From Paludibacteraceae bacterium (GTDB lineage: Bacteria; Bacteroidota; Bacteroidia; Bacteroidales; Paludibacteraceae), in assembly GCA_017628395.1 (NCBI GenBank), contig JAGBZD010000119.1, positions 1-64,000 of the forward strand: DNA of 64,000 nt, in the 5' to 3' direction. Positions within the stretch are counted from its first letter, which is position 1. Each line of letters opens with the position of its first letter. The notes under the pieces are model-generated. The model was not told the DNA's origin. It was given only the letters and a program-made list of their open reading frames with translations, and did not search any database. The translations under genes and the position numbers were made by a program. This document shows, one piece after another, positions 48,454 through 57,640 of this stretch.

Positions 48454-49491
48454 TCAGTTGTTAGTTTTCTCCTTGAATAAGTCCATTCGATTGAGGCGAT
48501 GATTCTGTCGCATGAGAATAAAGCAATCAATCACCAAGAGCAGTAGTGCTATCAGTAGGAAGGATTGGTATTGCTCGTTGTAGTCGGCATATATGGTGGT
48601 CTCAAGGTCGGTGGTGGCGATGCGGTCAAGTTCCTGTTGCAAGGCACGCATGGCTGTATTCGTATTATCACAGCGCACATATGCACCTTTGCCTGCTTGG
48701 GCAATCTCTTGGCACATCTCCTCGTTGAGGCGACTGACTACCACTTGTCCGCTACGGTCTTTGATATAGTCGTTGGTGCCAGGTACAGGGATGGGCGAGC
48801 CTTCGGGTTTACCAATACCAATCACAAACACCTGTATGCCCAGCTCCTGCGCCTGTTTGGCTACGGCTATAGCATCATCTTCGTGATTCTCGCCATCAGT
48901 AATAAGTATGATGGCTCTGCCTGCATCGCTCTCTTGGCTACCAAAGGAGCGGATAGCTGTTTGCAACGCTGCGCCGATAGCCGTACCTTGGGTGGGAATG
49001 AGTTTGGGCGAGATGGTATTGAGAAACATCTTAGCTGATACATAGTCGCATGTGATAGGCAGTTGCGTAAAGGCTTCGCCCGCGAAAACAACTAAACCCA
49101 CTTTGTCGTCCGTCATATTGTCAATCATCTTGCTCAGCATTTGCTTCGCACGGTCCAAACGATTAGGCGCCACATCTTCTGCCAGCATGGAATTGGATAT
49201 ATCCAACGCCACCATCACTTCGATGCCTTGGCGTTTCACGGTTTTCTCTTGTTGCCCATATTGCGGACGAGCAGCAGCCACAATGAGTAACGCAAGTGCT
49301 ATGATGAGCAGCGTGAACTTAACGATAGGACGACTCTTAGAGGCATCAGGCATCAGTTGTGCCATCAGTTCAGGGTCGCCGAACTCCATTAACTGGCGTT
49401 GTTTGCGCTTGGTGATGATGATATATGCAATCACAAATACGGGGATTGTGATTAGCCACCAAAGCATTTCTATATTTGCAAATCTAAACAT
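48454..49491 (-). CDS. batB: BatB: von Willebrand factor A membrane protein
   Basis: A 345-residue protein with two N-terminal helices, a VWA domain whose metal site starts VALDISNSMLAEDV, and a C-terminal helix (FLLIALLLLVIDCFIL). Conserved VWA segments include IGLVVFAGEAFTQLPIT-like sequence and AIILITDGENHEDDA. Part of the Bat operon linked to oxidative stress tolerance in Bacteroides fragilis. Confidence 0.93.
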   Translation of the reverse strand: MFRFANIEMLWWLITIPVFVIAYIIITKRKQRQLMEFGDPELMAQLMPDASKSRPIVKFTLLIIALALLIVAAARPQYGQQEKTVKRQGIEVMVALDISNSMLAEDVAPNRLDRAKQMLSKMIDNMTDDKVGLVVFAGEAFTQLPITCDYVSAKMFLNTISPKLIPTQGTAIGAALQTAIRSFGSQESDAGRAIILITDGENHEDDAIAVAKQAQELGIQVFVIGIGKPEGSPIPVPGTNDYIKDRSGQVVVSRLNEEMCQEIAQAGKGAYVRCDNTNTAMRALQQELDRIATTDLETTIYADYNEQYQSFLLIALLLLVIDCFILMRQNHRLNRMDLFKEKTNN

Positions 49492-49527
49492 CGTGGGAAT
49501 TATGAATTAAGAATTAGGAATTTCGAA

Positions 49528-50517
49528 TTATTCTGCGATGGTGCGAAGGACAAAGAATCGGATGAGTACTTCCGTTAGCAGGCAGAGCAGGGCAGCCAGT
49601 AGGAATGGTGCAAAATGCTCGGTGCGCTTGGAGTATTCGCGAACGCGAATCTTGGTCTTTTCCAGTTGGTCGATCTGTTGGTAGATGGCTTTCAGGCTAT
49701 TGTTGTCTGTAGCACGGAAATACTCGCCGCCTGTCATCTGTGCGATATTGCGCAGGGTACTCTCGTCAAACTCCGAACTCATCGTACCATATTGTACGCC
49801 GTATGGCGTATGAATAGGCACGCGCACTTCCTTGCTATAACTACCTACACCAATGGCATATACGCGTATGTTAAAGGTCTTGGCAATCTCGGCTGCAGTC
49901 ATGGGATCGATGTCGCCGCGGTTGTTGCTTCCGTCAGTGAGTAGGATGACCACTTTGGATTTCGTTTCGGAGTCTTTCATGCGGTTCACTGCATTCGCCA
50001 ATCCCAAACCGATGGCAGTTCCATCTTCTATCATGCCGAATTTCACAGACTGGAATAGGTTGACCAATACGGCATGATCTGTAGTCAATGGGCATTGCGT
50101 AAAACTCTCGCCTGCGAACACTACCAAACCAATCTGGTCGTTAGGGCGCGATAGTACGAAATCGGTTGCTACGGTTTTGGCTGCTTCCAGACGATTGGGT
50201 TTCAAGTCCTCGCCCAACATGGTGCCTGAAATATCCAACGCCATCATGATGTCGATACCTTCGGTGGATTCCGACTGCCAACGATTGCTCAGCTGTGGGC
50301 GCGCCAATGCCAAAGCCAATAGGGTAATCACCATCACTCGCAAAGCAAAGGGCACATGTATCAGCCATACGCGAAGACTTTTGGACTGACGATGCAGACT
50401 ATCGGTGGAGGACAACTGCACCGATGCACGAGCATTTCGCAGTTTCCATATGTACCAACCTACTACAGGAATCAGCAGCAGGAGCAGAAATAAATATCCA
50501 GGGTTAGCAAATGTCAT
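49528..50517 (-). CDS. batA: BatA: von Willebrand factor A membrane protein
   Basis: A 329-residue paralog of BatB with the same plan: N-terminal helices, VWA domain (MALDISGTMLGEDLKPNRLE, VVILLTDGSNNRGDID) and a C-terminal helix. The metal site is DISGT instead of DISNS. The gap before batB is 36 bases and consists of an AATTATGAATTAAGAATTAG-type repeat. Confidence 0.93.
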   Translation of the reverse strand: MTFANPGYLFLLLLLIPVVGWYIWKLRNARASVQLSSTDSLHRQSKSLRVWLIHVPFALRVMVITLLALALARPQLSNRWQSESTEGIDIMMALDISGTMLGEDLKPNRLEAAKTVATDFVLSRPNDQIGLVVFAGESFTQCPLTTDHAVLVNLFQSVKFGMIEDGTAIGLGLANAVNRMKDSETKSKVVILLTDGSNNRGDIDPMTAAEIAKTFNIRVYAIGVGSYSKEVRVPIHTPYGVQYGTMSSEFDESTLRNIAQMTGGEYFRATDNNSLKAIYQQIDQLEKTKIRVREYSKRTEHFAPFLLAALLCLLTEVLIRFFVLRTIAE

Positions 50518-50544
50518 AGTATTTACAATTGGACAATGTACAAT

Positions 50545-51444
50545 TTAATTTTCTGTAGGTTCTTCTTCAACAGGGGTGGTTTCTTTGACGAAGGTATATG
50601 CATTGCGCAAACTGATTTCATTCTCATCGGGAGTGGTAGTCCACTTAGCAAACTTCACTAAGTCTGCCAATGTCAGCATCTTGCGGAGGTTGTCGTACAA
50701 CTCTTTTTTGTCGGTGAGTAATCCGCGCATAGCACGCAGCGTTTCGTCCGAAGTCTGTTCCGTACTGCTTACCTCAAAGCGACGAGCGATGTATTCGCGC
50801 ACCACATCGGTGAGTTGTGTATGGTATTCTTTGACTTGTCCGCTCTGCCATATCTTCTCCTCGCGGATAGTATCCAGTTTCTCCAGTGCTACCTCTTCGG
50901 CAGGACGCAGTGGCTCCGTAGGTTCGGCTATTTCAGGTGCATCGCCGTAGCGACTGCGCAGATAAGTGATGAGGTAGTATCCTCCCACACCGATGCCTGC
51001 TATGGCTAATGCCAATAATACCCAACGCAGTATGCCCCACCACCATATAGGGGCGTTGTAGATACCTTTGATGTCGGTGATAGCCATGTCTGTACTATCC
51101 ATCTCGAATGGTTGCACCACATTCAGCATGAGCGACTCGCTCCATACCGTATCATCGCCGCTCACGAATGCCAGTGGCTCGATGTAGAACAGCGAGTCTT
51201 GGAACGAAGTGAGGGTTAGGTATTGGTTGTATTGCACGCGTCCATCTTGCAGCGTGGTTGTATCTACAATAGTGCGATCTATAATCTCTATGCCAGGAAT
51301 GAGCTGCTCACTCAATACGGGCATCTGCACTTGTTCGCCCACCTCACAAGTGGCACGCAAATGTAAATCGGTCTGATCGCCAATAAAAAGGGTGGTACTA
51401 TCTATTGCGGCACTTACCACCAGTGCCAATATCGTTGTCAGCAT
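50545..51444 (-). CDS. DUF4381-like protein of the Bat operon
   Basis: A 299-residue membrane protein: short N-terminal leader, a beta-rich periplasmic domain, one transmembrane helix (~residues 136-158; WWGILRWVLLALAIAGIGVG) and a helical cytoplasmic tail. A gene of this shape regularly lies between the DUF58 gene and batA in Bacteroidetes. It overlaps the DUF58 gene by 7 bases. Specific function unknown. Confidence 0.85.
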   Translation of the reverse strand: MLTTILALVVSAAIDSTTLFIGDQTDLHLRATCEVGEQVQMPVLSEQLIPGIEIIDRTIVDTTTLQDGRVQYNQYLTLTSFQDSLFYIEPLAFVSGDDTVWSESLMLNVVQPFEMDSTDMAITDIKGIYNAPIWWWGILRWVLLALAIAGIGVGGYYLITYLRSRYGDAPEIAEPTEPLRPAEEVALEKLDTIREEKIWQSGQVKEYHTQLTDVVREYIARRFEVSSTEQTSDETLRAMRGLLTDKKELYDNLRKMLTLADLVKFAKWTTTPDENEISLRNAYTFVKETTPVEEEPTEN

Positions 51445-52301
51445 TTGAATAAGTGCATTAGGGCTTTCACATAATCTTCGTCGGTACGCACACTAATATG
51501 GTTTACGCCCGTGCGCGTGAAGAGTTGCTCCAGCGAGTCTTGATTCTCTTTCCATGCTTGCGCATAATCACTACGAACGCTTGCCAGCGAAGTGTCTATC
51601 CATAGGTCGTTGTCCGACTCGGCATCGTGGAACTTCACCAGTCCTATGTTGGGTAGTTCGGCTTCGCGGCGGTCGTATATTTGTATGGCATTCACCTCGT
51701 GTCGGTTCGATGCAATCAGCAATGGCTTGTCCATAGCGCCTGCTCCGATAAAGTCGGAGATGAGGAATGCCGTACAATGGCGTTTTTGTGCGTTGGCAAA
51801 ATATTGTAGGGCTTGCGCCATGTCCGTACCTTTGGATGAAGGCTCAAAACTCAGCAGTTCGCGAATGATATGCAGCACATGGGTCTTTCCTTTTTGTGCA
51901 GGGATGTATTTCTCAATCTTGTCGGAGAAGAATATCACACCCACCTTGTCGTTGTTGGCAATCGTGGAGAAAGCCAGCGTCGCCGCCACTTCTGCCATCA
52001 TATCGCGCTTCATTTGGCTCAGTGTACCAAAATTGCGGCTGCCCGATACATCCACCAGCAGCATTACGGTCAGTTCGCGCTCCTCTTCAAAGACCTTGAT
52101 GTAAGGCTTGTTGAGGCGTGCGGTCACATTCCAGTCAATAGAGCGAACATCGTCGCCTGGCTGATACTCCCGCACTTCTGAGAACGCCATACCGCGTCCC
52201 TTGAACTGCGAATGGTATTCGCCAGCGAAGATATTGCGACTCAGTTTGCGAGTCTTAATCTCTATCTTCCGTACCCGTTTTAATAGTTCTTCTGAAGTCA
52301 T
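51438..52301 (-). CDS. DUF58 / VWA-like protein of the Bat operon
   Basis: A 287-residue cytoplasmic protein with the DUF58 hallmark FSEVREYQPGDDVRSIDWNV and a VWA-like metal site LLVDVSGSRNFG. DUF58 proteins accompany MoxR ATPases and are thought to be among their partners. It lies 69 bases after moxR. Confidence 0.93.
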   Translation of the reverse strand: MTSEELLKRVRKIEIKTRKLSRNIFAGEYHSQFKGRGMAFSEVREYQPGDDVRSIDWNVTARLNKPYIKVFEEERELTVMLLVDVSGSRNFGTLSQMKRDMMAEVAATLAFSTIANNDKVGVIFFSDKIEKYIPAQKGKTHVLHIIRELLSFEPSSKGTDMAQALQYFANAQKRHCTAFLISDFIGAGAMDKPLLIASNRHEVNAIQIYDRREAELPNIGLVKFHDAESDNDLWIDTSLASVRSDYAQAWKENQDSLEQLFTRTGVNHISVRTDEDYVKALMHLFKC

Positions 52302-52308
52302 AATCTGT

Positions 52309-52366
52309 CCTGTAACCTATAGCGGCACAGCCGCGTCCTATAGCCCAAAGGGCGTCCTATAACCTA
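52309..52366. repeat. CCTATAG-spaced mini-hairpins between DUF58 and moxR
   Basis: AACCTATAGCGGCACAGCCG is followed by CGTCCTATAGCCCAAAGGGC and GTCCTATAACC. Two tiny hairpins (CGGC-aca-GCCG and GCCC-aaa-GGGC) alternate with CCTATAG/CCTATAA units. Confidence 0.65.
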
Positions 52367-52370
52367 AATA

Positions 52371-53363
52371 TTATGGCACTTGTACAGCATTCAGCACCTC
52401 GGTGATTACATCTTCGGTGGTCATATTATTAGCCTCTGCCTCGTAGGTAAGTCCGATACGGTGGCGGAGTACATCGTAGCAAACAGCACGAACATCTTCT
52501 GGAATCACATAACCACGGCGATGGATAAAGGCATATGTGCGTGCAGCCAATGCCAAGTTGATACTTGCACGAGGCGAACCGCCAAACTGAATCATTGGCT
52601 TCAGGTTATCCAGACCATATGCTTCAGGTTGACGAGTAGCAAACACGATGTCCACAATGTATTTTTCAATCTTCTCGTCGATATACACTTCGCGAACAAT
52701 CTTGCGCGCTTTGACAATATCATCGGTGCTGAGTATAGGGGTGACAATGATTTTTTCGCCTATGATGTTTTGGCGAATGATTTGCATTTCCTCTTCTTTC
52801 TTTGGATAGCCAATCACCACTTTGAGCATAAAACGGTCGGTTTGTGCCTCTGGCAATGGGTAGGTACCTTCTTGCTCAATAGGGTTTTGGGTCGCTAATA
52901 CCAAAAATGGTTCTTCTAACTTATAAGTCTGTTCGCCAATGGTAATCTGGCGCTCTTGCATCGCTTCGAGCAATGCTGATTGCACTTTCGCTGGGGCACG
53001 GTTAATCTCGTCCGCAAGAACAAAGTTAGCAAAAATAGGACCTTGCTTTACCTTGAACTCTTCTGATTTTTGTGAGTAGATTTGTGTACCTATCACATCG
53101 GCGGGAAGCAGGTCGGGGGTAAACTGAATACGACTAAAATCTGCTTTTACTAATTTTGCCAATGTGTTAATAGCCAATGTCTTTGCCAAGCCAGGAACAC
53201 CTTCTAAGAGGATGTGTCCATCTGCCAACAAACCAATCAAAAGACTTTCCACCAAGTGCTTTTGACCTACAATCACATGGTTCATGCCCATGGTCAGGGC
53301 ATCTACGAATGAACTCTCACGCTCAATGCGCTCTTGAAGTTCACGAATATCAACTGTTTGCAT
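52371..53363 (-). CDS. MoxR-family AAA+ ATPase
   Basis: A 330-residue AAA+ ATPase. Walker A is LLEGVPGLAKT, Walker B FVLADEINRAPAKVQSALLE, sensor 1 LATQNPIEQEGTYPLPEAQ, with an arginine finger region TDRFMLKV. MoxR ATPases act as chaperones for VWA proteins; the Bat genes follow in the same direction. Confidence 0.95.
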   Translation of the reverse strand: MQTVDIRELQERIERESSFVDALTMGMNHVIVGQKHLVESLLIGLLADGHILLEGVPGLAKTLAINTLAKLVKADFSRIQFTPDLLPADVIGTQIYSQKSEEFKVKQGPIFANFVLADEINRAPAKVQSALLEAMQERQITIGEQTYKLEEPFLVLATQNPIEQEGTYPLPEAQTDRFMLKVVIGYPKKEEEMQIIRQNIIGEKIIVTPILSTDDIVKARKIVREVYIDEKIEKYIVDIVFATRQPEAYGLDNLKPMIQFGGSPRASINLALAARTYAFIHRRGYVIPEDVRAVCYDVLRHRIGLTYEAEANNMTTEDVITEVLNAVQVP

Positions 53364-53429
53364 ATGATAAATTTTTAGTATTTACGAACTTTCTTTCCTT
53401 ATACAAAAACCATGCCAAAACAAAAAGCA

Positions 53430-53690
53430 TCAGGATTCTACCCTGATACTCTCTGTATGTAAAGCGTTCATGACTTTATGTATTACTTCTTCGCTCAGAC
53501 CATATTGCGTGCCCACCTGTCGGCAATGCTGCAATACCTCTTGATAGCGTTGTGTTTGCACAACAGGTTCACCATTTTGATGTTTCCATTCGCCTATCTG
53601 GCGAGCCACATCCACACGCTTGCCGATGATTTCCCACAACTGCTCATCCAGCTGGTCAATCTCTGCGCGAAGTGAAGACAAGTCTTTCAT
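53430..53690 (-). CDS. Chorismate mutase, AroQ class
   Basis: An 86-residue all-helical protein that converts chorismate to prephenate for phenylalanine and tyrosine synthesis. The pattern LRAEIDQLDEQLWEIIGKRV, R29-QIGEWK and the ALHTESIR end match free-standing AroQ domains. It begins one base after the valS stop and probably shares its transcript. Confidence 0.9.
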   Translation of the reverse strand: MKDLSSLRAEIDQLDEQLWEIIGKRVDVARQIGEWKHQNGEPVVQTQRYQEVLQHCRQVGTQYGLSEEVIHKVMNALHTESIRVES

Positions 53691-53691
53691 A

Positions 53692-56391
53692 TTAACCTTT
53701 CAACTGCGCAATTGCCTCTTTGAGTGTAGCAATACGCATCTCAGCATCGGCTTTCTTCTTGCGCTCTAATTCAACCACCTCTGGTTTAGCATTTTGCACA
53801 AAGCGCTCGTTATTGAGTTTGCCCATCACGCCGCGGAGGAAGCCCTCTTGGTGAGCCAACTCAGCCTCGAGTTTCTTCAACTCCTCGTCCACATTGATGA
53901 ACTTCTCCAATGGCACGCTATACTCGGTGGTACCGATAATGAAAGATGCGCTTCCTGCGCTCTTCTCGGCGCCTACTGCCAACTCTACATTTGCCAATTT
54001 CACCACCACTGCTGGCAATGCCTCTGGGCAAACCAATGTCAATACCTCCTTAGGAGAGATATTCTTCTGTGCGCGGATATTACGGATAGCAGAGATGATG
54101 TCGAAGCATTGTGCAGCATTGTTCAACAGTTGTTCAACATTGTTCAATGGTTGTTCTGCTTCAAGCGGAGAAACCATCAAACTCTCGCCCTCTTGGCGCT
54201 CCTCAATCGCTTGCCACAACTCTTCAGTAATGAATGGCATGAATGGGTGCAAGAGCTTGAGCATCGTATCCATAAATTGGATAGTCTTTTCATAGGTTGC
54301 CTTATCAATTGGTTGACCATATGCAGGTTTGATGATCTCCAAGTACCAACCAGAGAAATCGTCGCAGAAGAGCTTGTAGATAGCCATCAACGCTTCGCTC
54401 AGACGGTATTTGCTGAAGAGGTCAGCTACCTCTGCTTGCGCTTTAGCGAGTACTGCCTCGAACCACTCTACGCCCCATTGATTGGTCTCTGGCATAGCTG
54501 TGTCGGCAACCTCCCAACCCTTAATCAATCGGAAGCAGTTCCAGATCTTGTTGCAGAAGTTACGTCCTTGTTCGCAGAGGCTATCGTCAAACAAGATATC
54601 ATTTCCCGCAGGAGCGCAGAGCATCATACCCATACGCACGCCGTCCGCGCCAAAGCGCTCAATGAGATCCAATGGATCAGGACTGTTACCCAACGACTTA
54701 GACATCTTACGACCCAATTTATCGCGCACGATACCAGTAAAATATACATGCTTAAATGGCATCTTGCCGATATACTCATAGCCCGCCATGATCATACGTG
54801 CCACCCAGAAGAAGATGATATCTGGACCAGTCACGAGGTCAGCAGTTGGATAGTAGTAGTTGATCTCCTCATTGCCTGGATTCTCAATGCCGTCAAAGAG
54901 GCTGATTGGCCAGAGCCATGATGAGAACCATGTATCGAGTGCACCTTCGTCTTGTACCAACGCATCTACGCTCAAGCCAGATTTCTCGGCAGCTGCCTCG
55001 ATGTTTGGTGCTACAATGATTTTATCCTCAGGATAGTTCTCTGCGCCTGTTTCTTCGAGCAATGCTTTCTCGTAGTAGGCAGGAATACGATGTCCCCACC
55101 AGAGTTGGCGTGAGATACACCAGTCTTTGATGTTCTCCAGCCAGTTGCGGTAGGTGTTTTTGTATTTGGTTGGATAGAATACAATATCGTCGTTCATTAC
55201 AGGTGGCAACGCGATGTCAGCAAAGTGCTGCATGCGAATGAACCATTGCAAACTCAAGCGTGGCTCGATAGGCACATTGGTACGCTCAGAATAACCCACT
55301 TTGTTGGTATAGTCTTCCACTTTCTCCACTAATCCTTCGGCTTGGAGATCCACCACAATCTGCTTGCGGCAGTCAAAGCGGTCCATGCTTTGGTAGGCAG
55401 CCACATTAGGATAGATATCAGCCTCCAATCCCTCTACATTCACATGCGCATCTGCGGTAAATATATCATAGGTGGTGAGGTCGTATTTTTGTCCCAATGC
55501 ATAGTCGTTCACATCGTGTGCTGGAGTTACCTTCAAGCAACCTGTACCGAACTCAATCTCCACATAGCGGTCCTCGATCACAGGAATCACACGACCTACT
55601 TTAGGTACAATCACATGCTTGCCTTTCAGCCATTGGTTCTTAGGGTCTTTAGGGTTGATACACATTGCCACATCACCCATGATGGTCTCAGGACGGGTAG
55701 TAGCAACTACAGCATAATAACCCTTCTCATCTTTGTGAATCACATTGCCTTCCTCGCCTTTTGCCTCATCGCCTACCGCCTCCACTACATAGTACTTCAT
55801 GTAATAGAGTTTTGAGTGCTCCTCTTGGTAGATCACCTCCTCGTCAGAGAGGGCAGTTTGGCGCTCTGGATCCCAGTTCACCATGCGCAAGCCACGGTAG
55901 ATGAGGCCCTTGTTGTATAAGTCGCAGAATACATCAATCACGGCTTTGGAGCGTGTCTCGTCCATGGTGAAAGCGGTACGATCCCAGTCGCATGAGCAAC
56001 CCAAGGTACGCAATTGCTTCAAGATGATACCTCCGTGCTCCTCAGTCCATGCCCAAGCGTGTTTGAGGAACTCCTCACGGGTGAGGTCGCTCTTGTTGAT
56101 GCCTTGCTCTTTGAGGCGTTTGATGACCTTAGCTTCGGTGGCAATAGAGGCGTGGTCGGTACCCGGTGCCCAACAAGCGTTCTTGCCTTCGAGGCGTGCG
56201 CGACGAACAAGGATATCTTGGATGGTGTTGTTAAGCACATGACCCATGTGCAACACACCTGTCACATTTGGTGGAGGGATCACTACGGTGTATGCCTCAC
56301 GATTGTCTGGGGTACTATGAAAGAGTTTTTTGTCTTGCCAGTATTGATACCACTTGGCTTCAATGTCTTTAGGATTGTATTTTGCGTCCAT
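53692..56391 (-). CDS. valS: Valyl-tRNA synthetase
   Basis: An 899-residue class I synthetase. The HIGH motif is [10 protein letters not shown] (near residue 46), the KMSKS loop [14 protein letters not shown], with the editing domain between and a C-terminal coiled coil rich in Lys/Glu ([18 protein letters not shown]). Near residue 745 the stretch [14 protein letters not shown] is encoded by a TTGAACAATGTTGAACAA-type oligomer repeat. Promoter at 56486-56517. Confidence 0.97.
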   Translation of the reverse strand: MDAKYNPKDIEAKWYQYWQDKKLFHSTPDNREAYTVVIPPPNVTGVLHMGHVLNNTIQDILVRRARLEGKNACWAPGTDHASIATEAKVIKRLKEQGINKSDLTREEFLKHAWAWTEEHGGIILKQLRTLGCSCDWDRTAFTMDETRSKAVIDVFCDLYNKGLIYRGLRMVNWDPERQTALSDEEVIYQEEHSKLYYMKYYVVEAVGDEAKGEEGNVIHKDEKGYYAVVATTRPETIMGDVAMCINPKDPKNQWLKGKHVIVPKVGRVIPVIEDRYVEIEFGTGCLKVTPAHDVNDYALGQKYDLTTYDIFTADAHVNVEGLEADIYPNVAAYQSMDRFDCRKQIVVDLQAEGLVEKVEDYTNKVGYSERTNVPIEPRLSLQWFIRMQHFADIALPPVMNDDIVFYPTKYKNTYRNWLENIKDWCISRQLWWGHRIPAYYEKALLEETGAENYPEDKIIVAPNIEAAAEKSGLSVDALVQDEGALDTWFSSWLWPISLFDGIENPGNEEINYYYPTADLVTGPDIIFFWVARMIMAGYEYIGKMPFKHVYFTGIVRDKLGRKMSKSLGNSPDPLDLIERFGADGVRMGMMLCAPAGNDILFDDSLCEQGRNFCNKIWNCFRLIKGWEVADTAMPETNQWGVEWFEAVLAKAQAEVADLFSKYRLSEALMAIYKLFCDDFSGWYLEIIKPAYGQPIDKATYEKTIQFMDTMLKLLHPFMPFITEELWQAIEERQEGESLMVSPLEAEQPLNNVEQLLNNAAQCFDIISAIRNIRAQKNISPKEVLTLVCPEALPAVVVKLANVELAVGAEKSAGSASFIIGTTEYSVPLEKFINVDEELKKLEAELAHQEGFLRGVMGKLNNERFVQNAKPEVVELERKKKADAEMRIATLKEAIAQLKG

Positions 56392-56485
56392 AATTTATGC
56401 CCCTGTAGGGCTGTTTTAAATGTTTAAAAGTTTCAATGTTTCAAAGGGCTTCATGTGTATAAAACATAAAACGCCAAAAATCGCG

Positions 56486-56517
56486 CAAAGTTACTGCTTT
56501 TTTTGCAGATATGCAAA
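56486..56517 (-). promoter_or_regulatory. Promoter of valS and probably the genes after it
   Basis: On the minus strand TTTG (56514-56517), 20 bases ending in AAAAAAAGCAG, TAACTTTG (56486-56493). No other promoter of this type is visible down to 42.5 kb on the minus strand. Confidence 0.83.
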
Positions 56518-56528
56518 TAAATGTGGAA

Positions 56529-57563
56529 TTATTTCAAAGGAGAGGTGTAGTAGAGTGCTGTGGTGTCGCCCAAAAGCACTTTGTTTAAGTCAGAAAGGAT
56601 TCGTTCTGGGTGGACGGTGGCTGATTCCCAAAAGTCGTTGGCACCAGAGGGGAGGGTACGGCGGCGAAAGTTGTACACTTGCCCTGTTTGAAAAGCTTTG
56701 AACCATGTGTGTTTCTTATCTATAGTCTCCAATTCCTTCAAACTATTAGCCTCGCAGCCTACCCAAATATCTGCTTGGGCAAAATCCTGAATAGCTTGCT
56801 CCATGGTCAGCGGAATAGATGAAGTGGACGGATTGTCCTCATACTTGTATTGTGCGCCCGCATCGCGGAATAGATTGCCCATAAATGTTCCACCAGCAGG
56901 TACATACCATGTCCCTCGCCACGACATTCCGGACATGAGACTCTTGCCTTTAAACTTTAAACTATCAACTTTCAACTGCTCATATGTGTCCCTAACGCTC
57001 GCGAATATGCTATCGGCATGGTTGAGGCAACCAAAAATGGCGCCAAATAGGCGTATCCATTCTGCACGAGCGAGTGGGGTAGTCTCTGTCCACTCGTTGC
57101 AATACAAAATAGGGATGCCCAAGGCCTCCACTTGTGCGGGAATAGGGTCGCCTTGTGCGTAAGTGTAGAGTATCACGAGATCGGGATTGAGCAGTAGAAT
57201 CTTCTCCATACTTGGCTGCATATCGTCGCCAATATCTGTGATACGCTCACGGTCTTCTTCGCTCAAATTATATACACGATTGGGGCGGCAAACACCTACC
57301 ACTTTGTCTGTCATGCCCAACTCGCTTATAAAACCCATATGCGTAGCCGAAGTACACACAATACGCTCATATGGTTGGTTGAATGACAACTTTTGCATCA
57401 CCTGCCCCTTCTGCCAAGGTGAGTAGATAGTGATAATCGTACTATCGTTTTGAATATCAATAGTAAAACCAGCGGTATCATCAGTGACAGATGATGTGCT
57501 TTGGGGTTGGCATGCCACGCATACCAACCCAAACAAGCACAATATGAAATATAGTCTGGACAT
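56529..57563 (-). CDS. Periplasmic-binding lipoprotein of the BtuF / siderophore type
   Basis: A 344-residue lipoprotein (lipobox before the Cys in FGLVCVAC) with the helical-backbone binding fold of ABC importers for cobalamin, heme or siderophores: RIVCTSATHMGFISELGM, VVGVCRPNRVYN, EKILLLNPDLVILYTY, and the C-terminal FWESATVHPERILSDL. No permease or ATPase gene lies nearby, so the ligand is open. Residues ~195-204 (LKVDSLKFKG) are encoded by an oligomer repeat like those in gaps. I start at 57563; the 8-residue longer start lies in a repeat. Confidence 0.85.
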   Translation of the reverse strand: MSRLYFILCLFGLVCVACQPQSTSSVTDDTAGFTIDIQNDSTIITIYSPWQKGQVMQKLSFNQPYERIVCTSATHMGFISELGMTDKVVGVCRPNRVYNLSEEDRERITDIGDDMQPSMEKILLLNPDLVILYTYAQGDPIPAQVEALGIPILYCNEWTETTPLARAEWIRLFGAIFGCLNHADSIFASVRDTYEQLKVDSLKFKGKSLMSGMSWRGTWYVPAGGTFMGNLFRDAGAQYKYEDNPSTSSIPLTMEQAIQDFAQADIWVGCEANSLKELETIDKKHTWFKAFQTGQVYNFRRRTLPSGANDFWESATVHPERILSDLNKVLLGDTTALYYTSPLK

Positions 57564-57572
57564 TCTTTTATT

Positions 57573-57636
57573 TCCCACTGATTTCACAGATGTGCACTGA
57601 ACTTTTTATTAGTGATAATCCGTGTAATCTGTGGGA
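57573..57636. repeat. Palindromic CCCACTGATTTCACAGAT repeat, copy 1
   Basis: TCCCACTGATTTCACAGAT (57573-57591) and ATCCGTGTAATCTGTGGGA (57618-57636) are imperfect inverse copies. It lies just after the SpoIID gene and matches copy 2 at 58867-58931. Confidence 0.8.
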
Positions 57637-57640
57637 TGAA

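Noticed and set aside
53794..54921. 375-residue plus-strand frame opposite valS
   Set aside because: Shadow of a highly conserved gene.
57564..57640. Cobalamin riboswitch before the BtuF-like gene
   Set aside because: The region is the palindromic repeat and is too short for a riboswitch; no B12-box sequence is seen.
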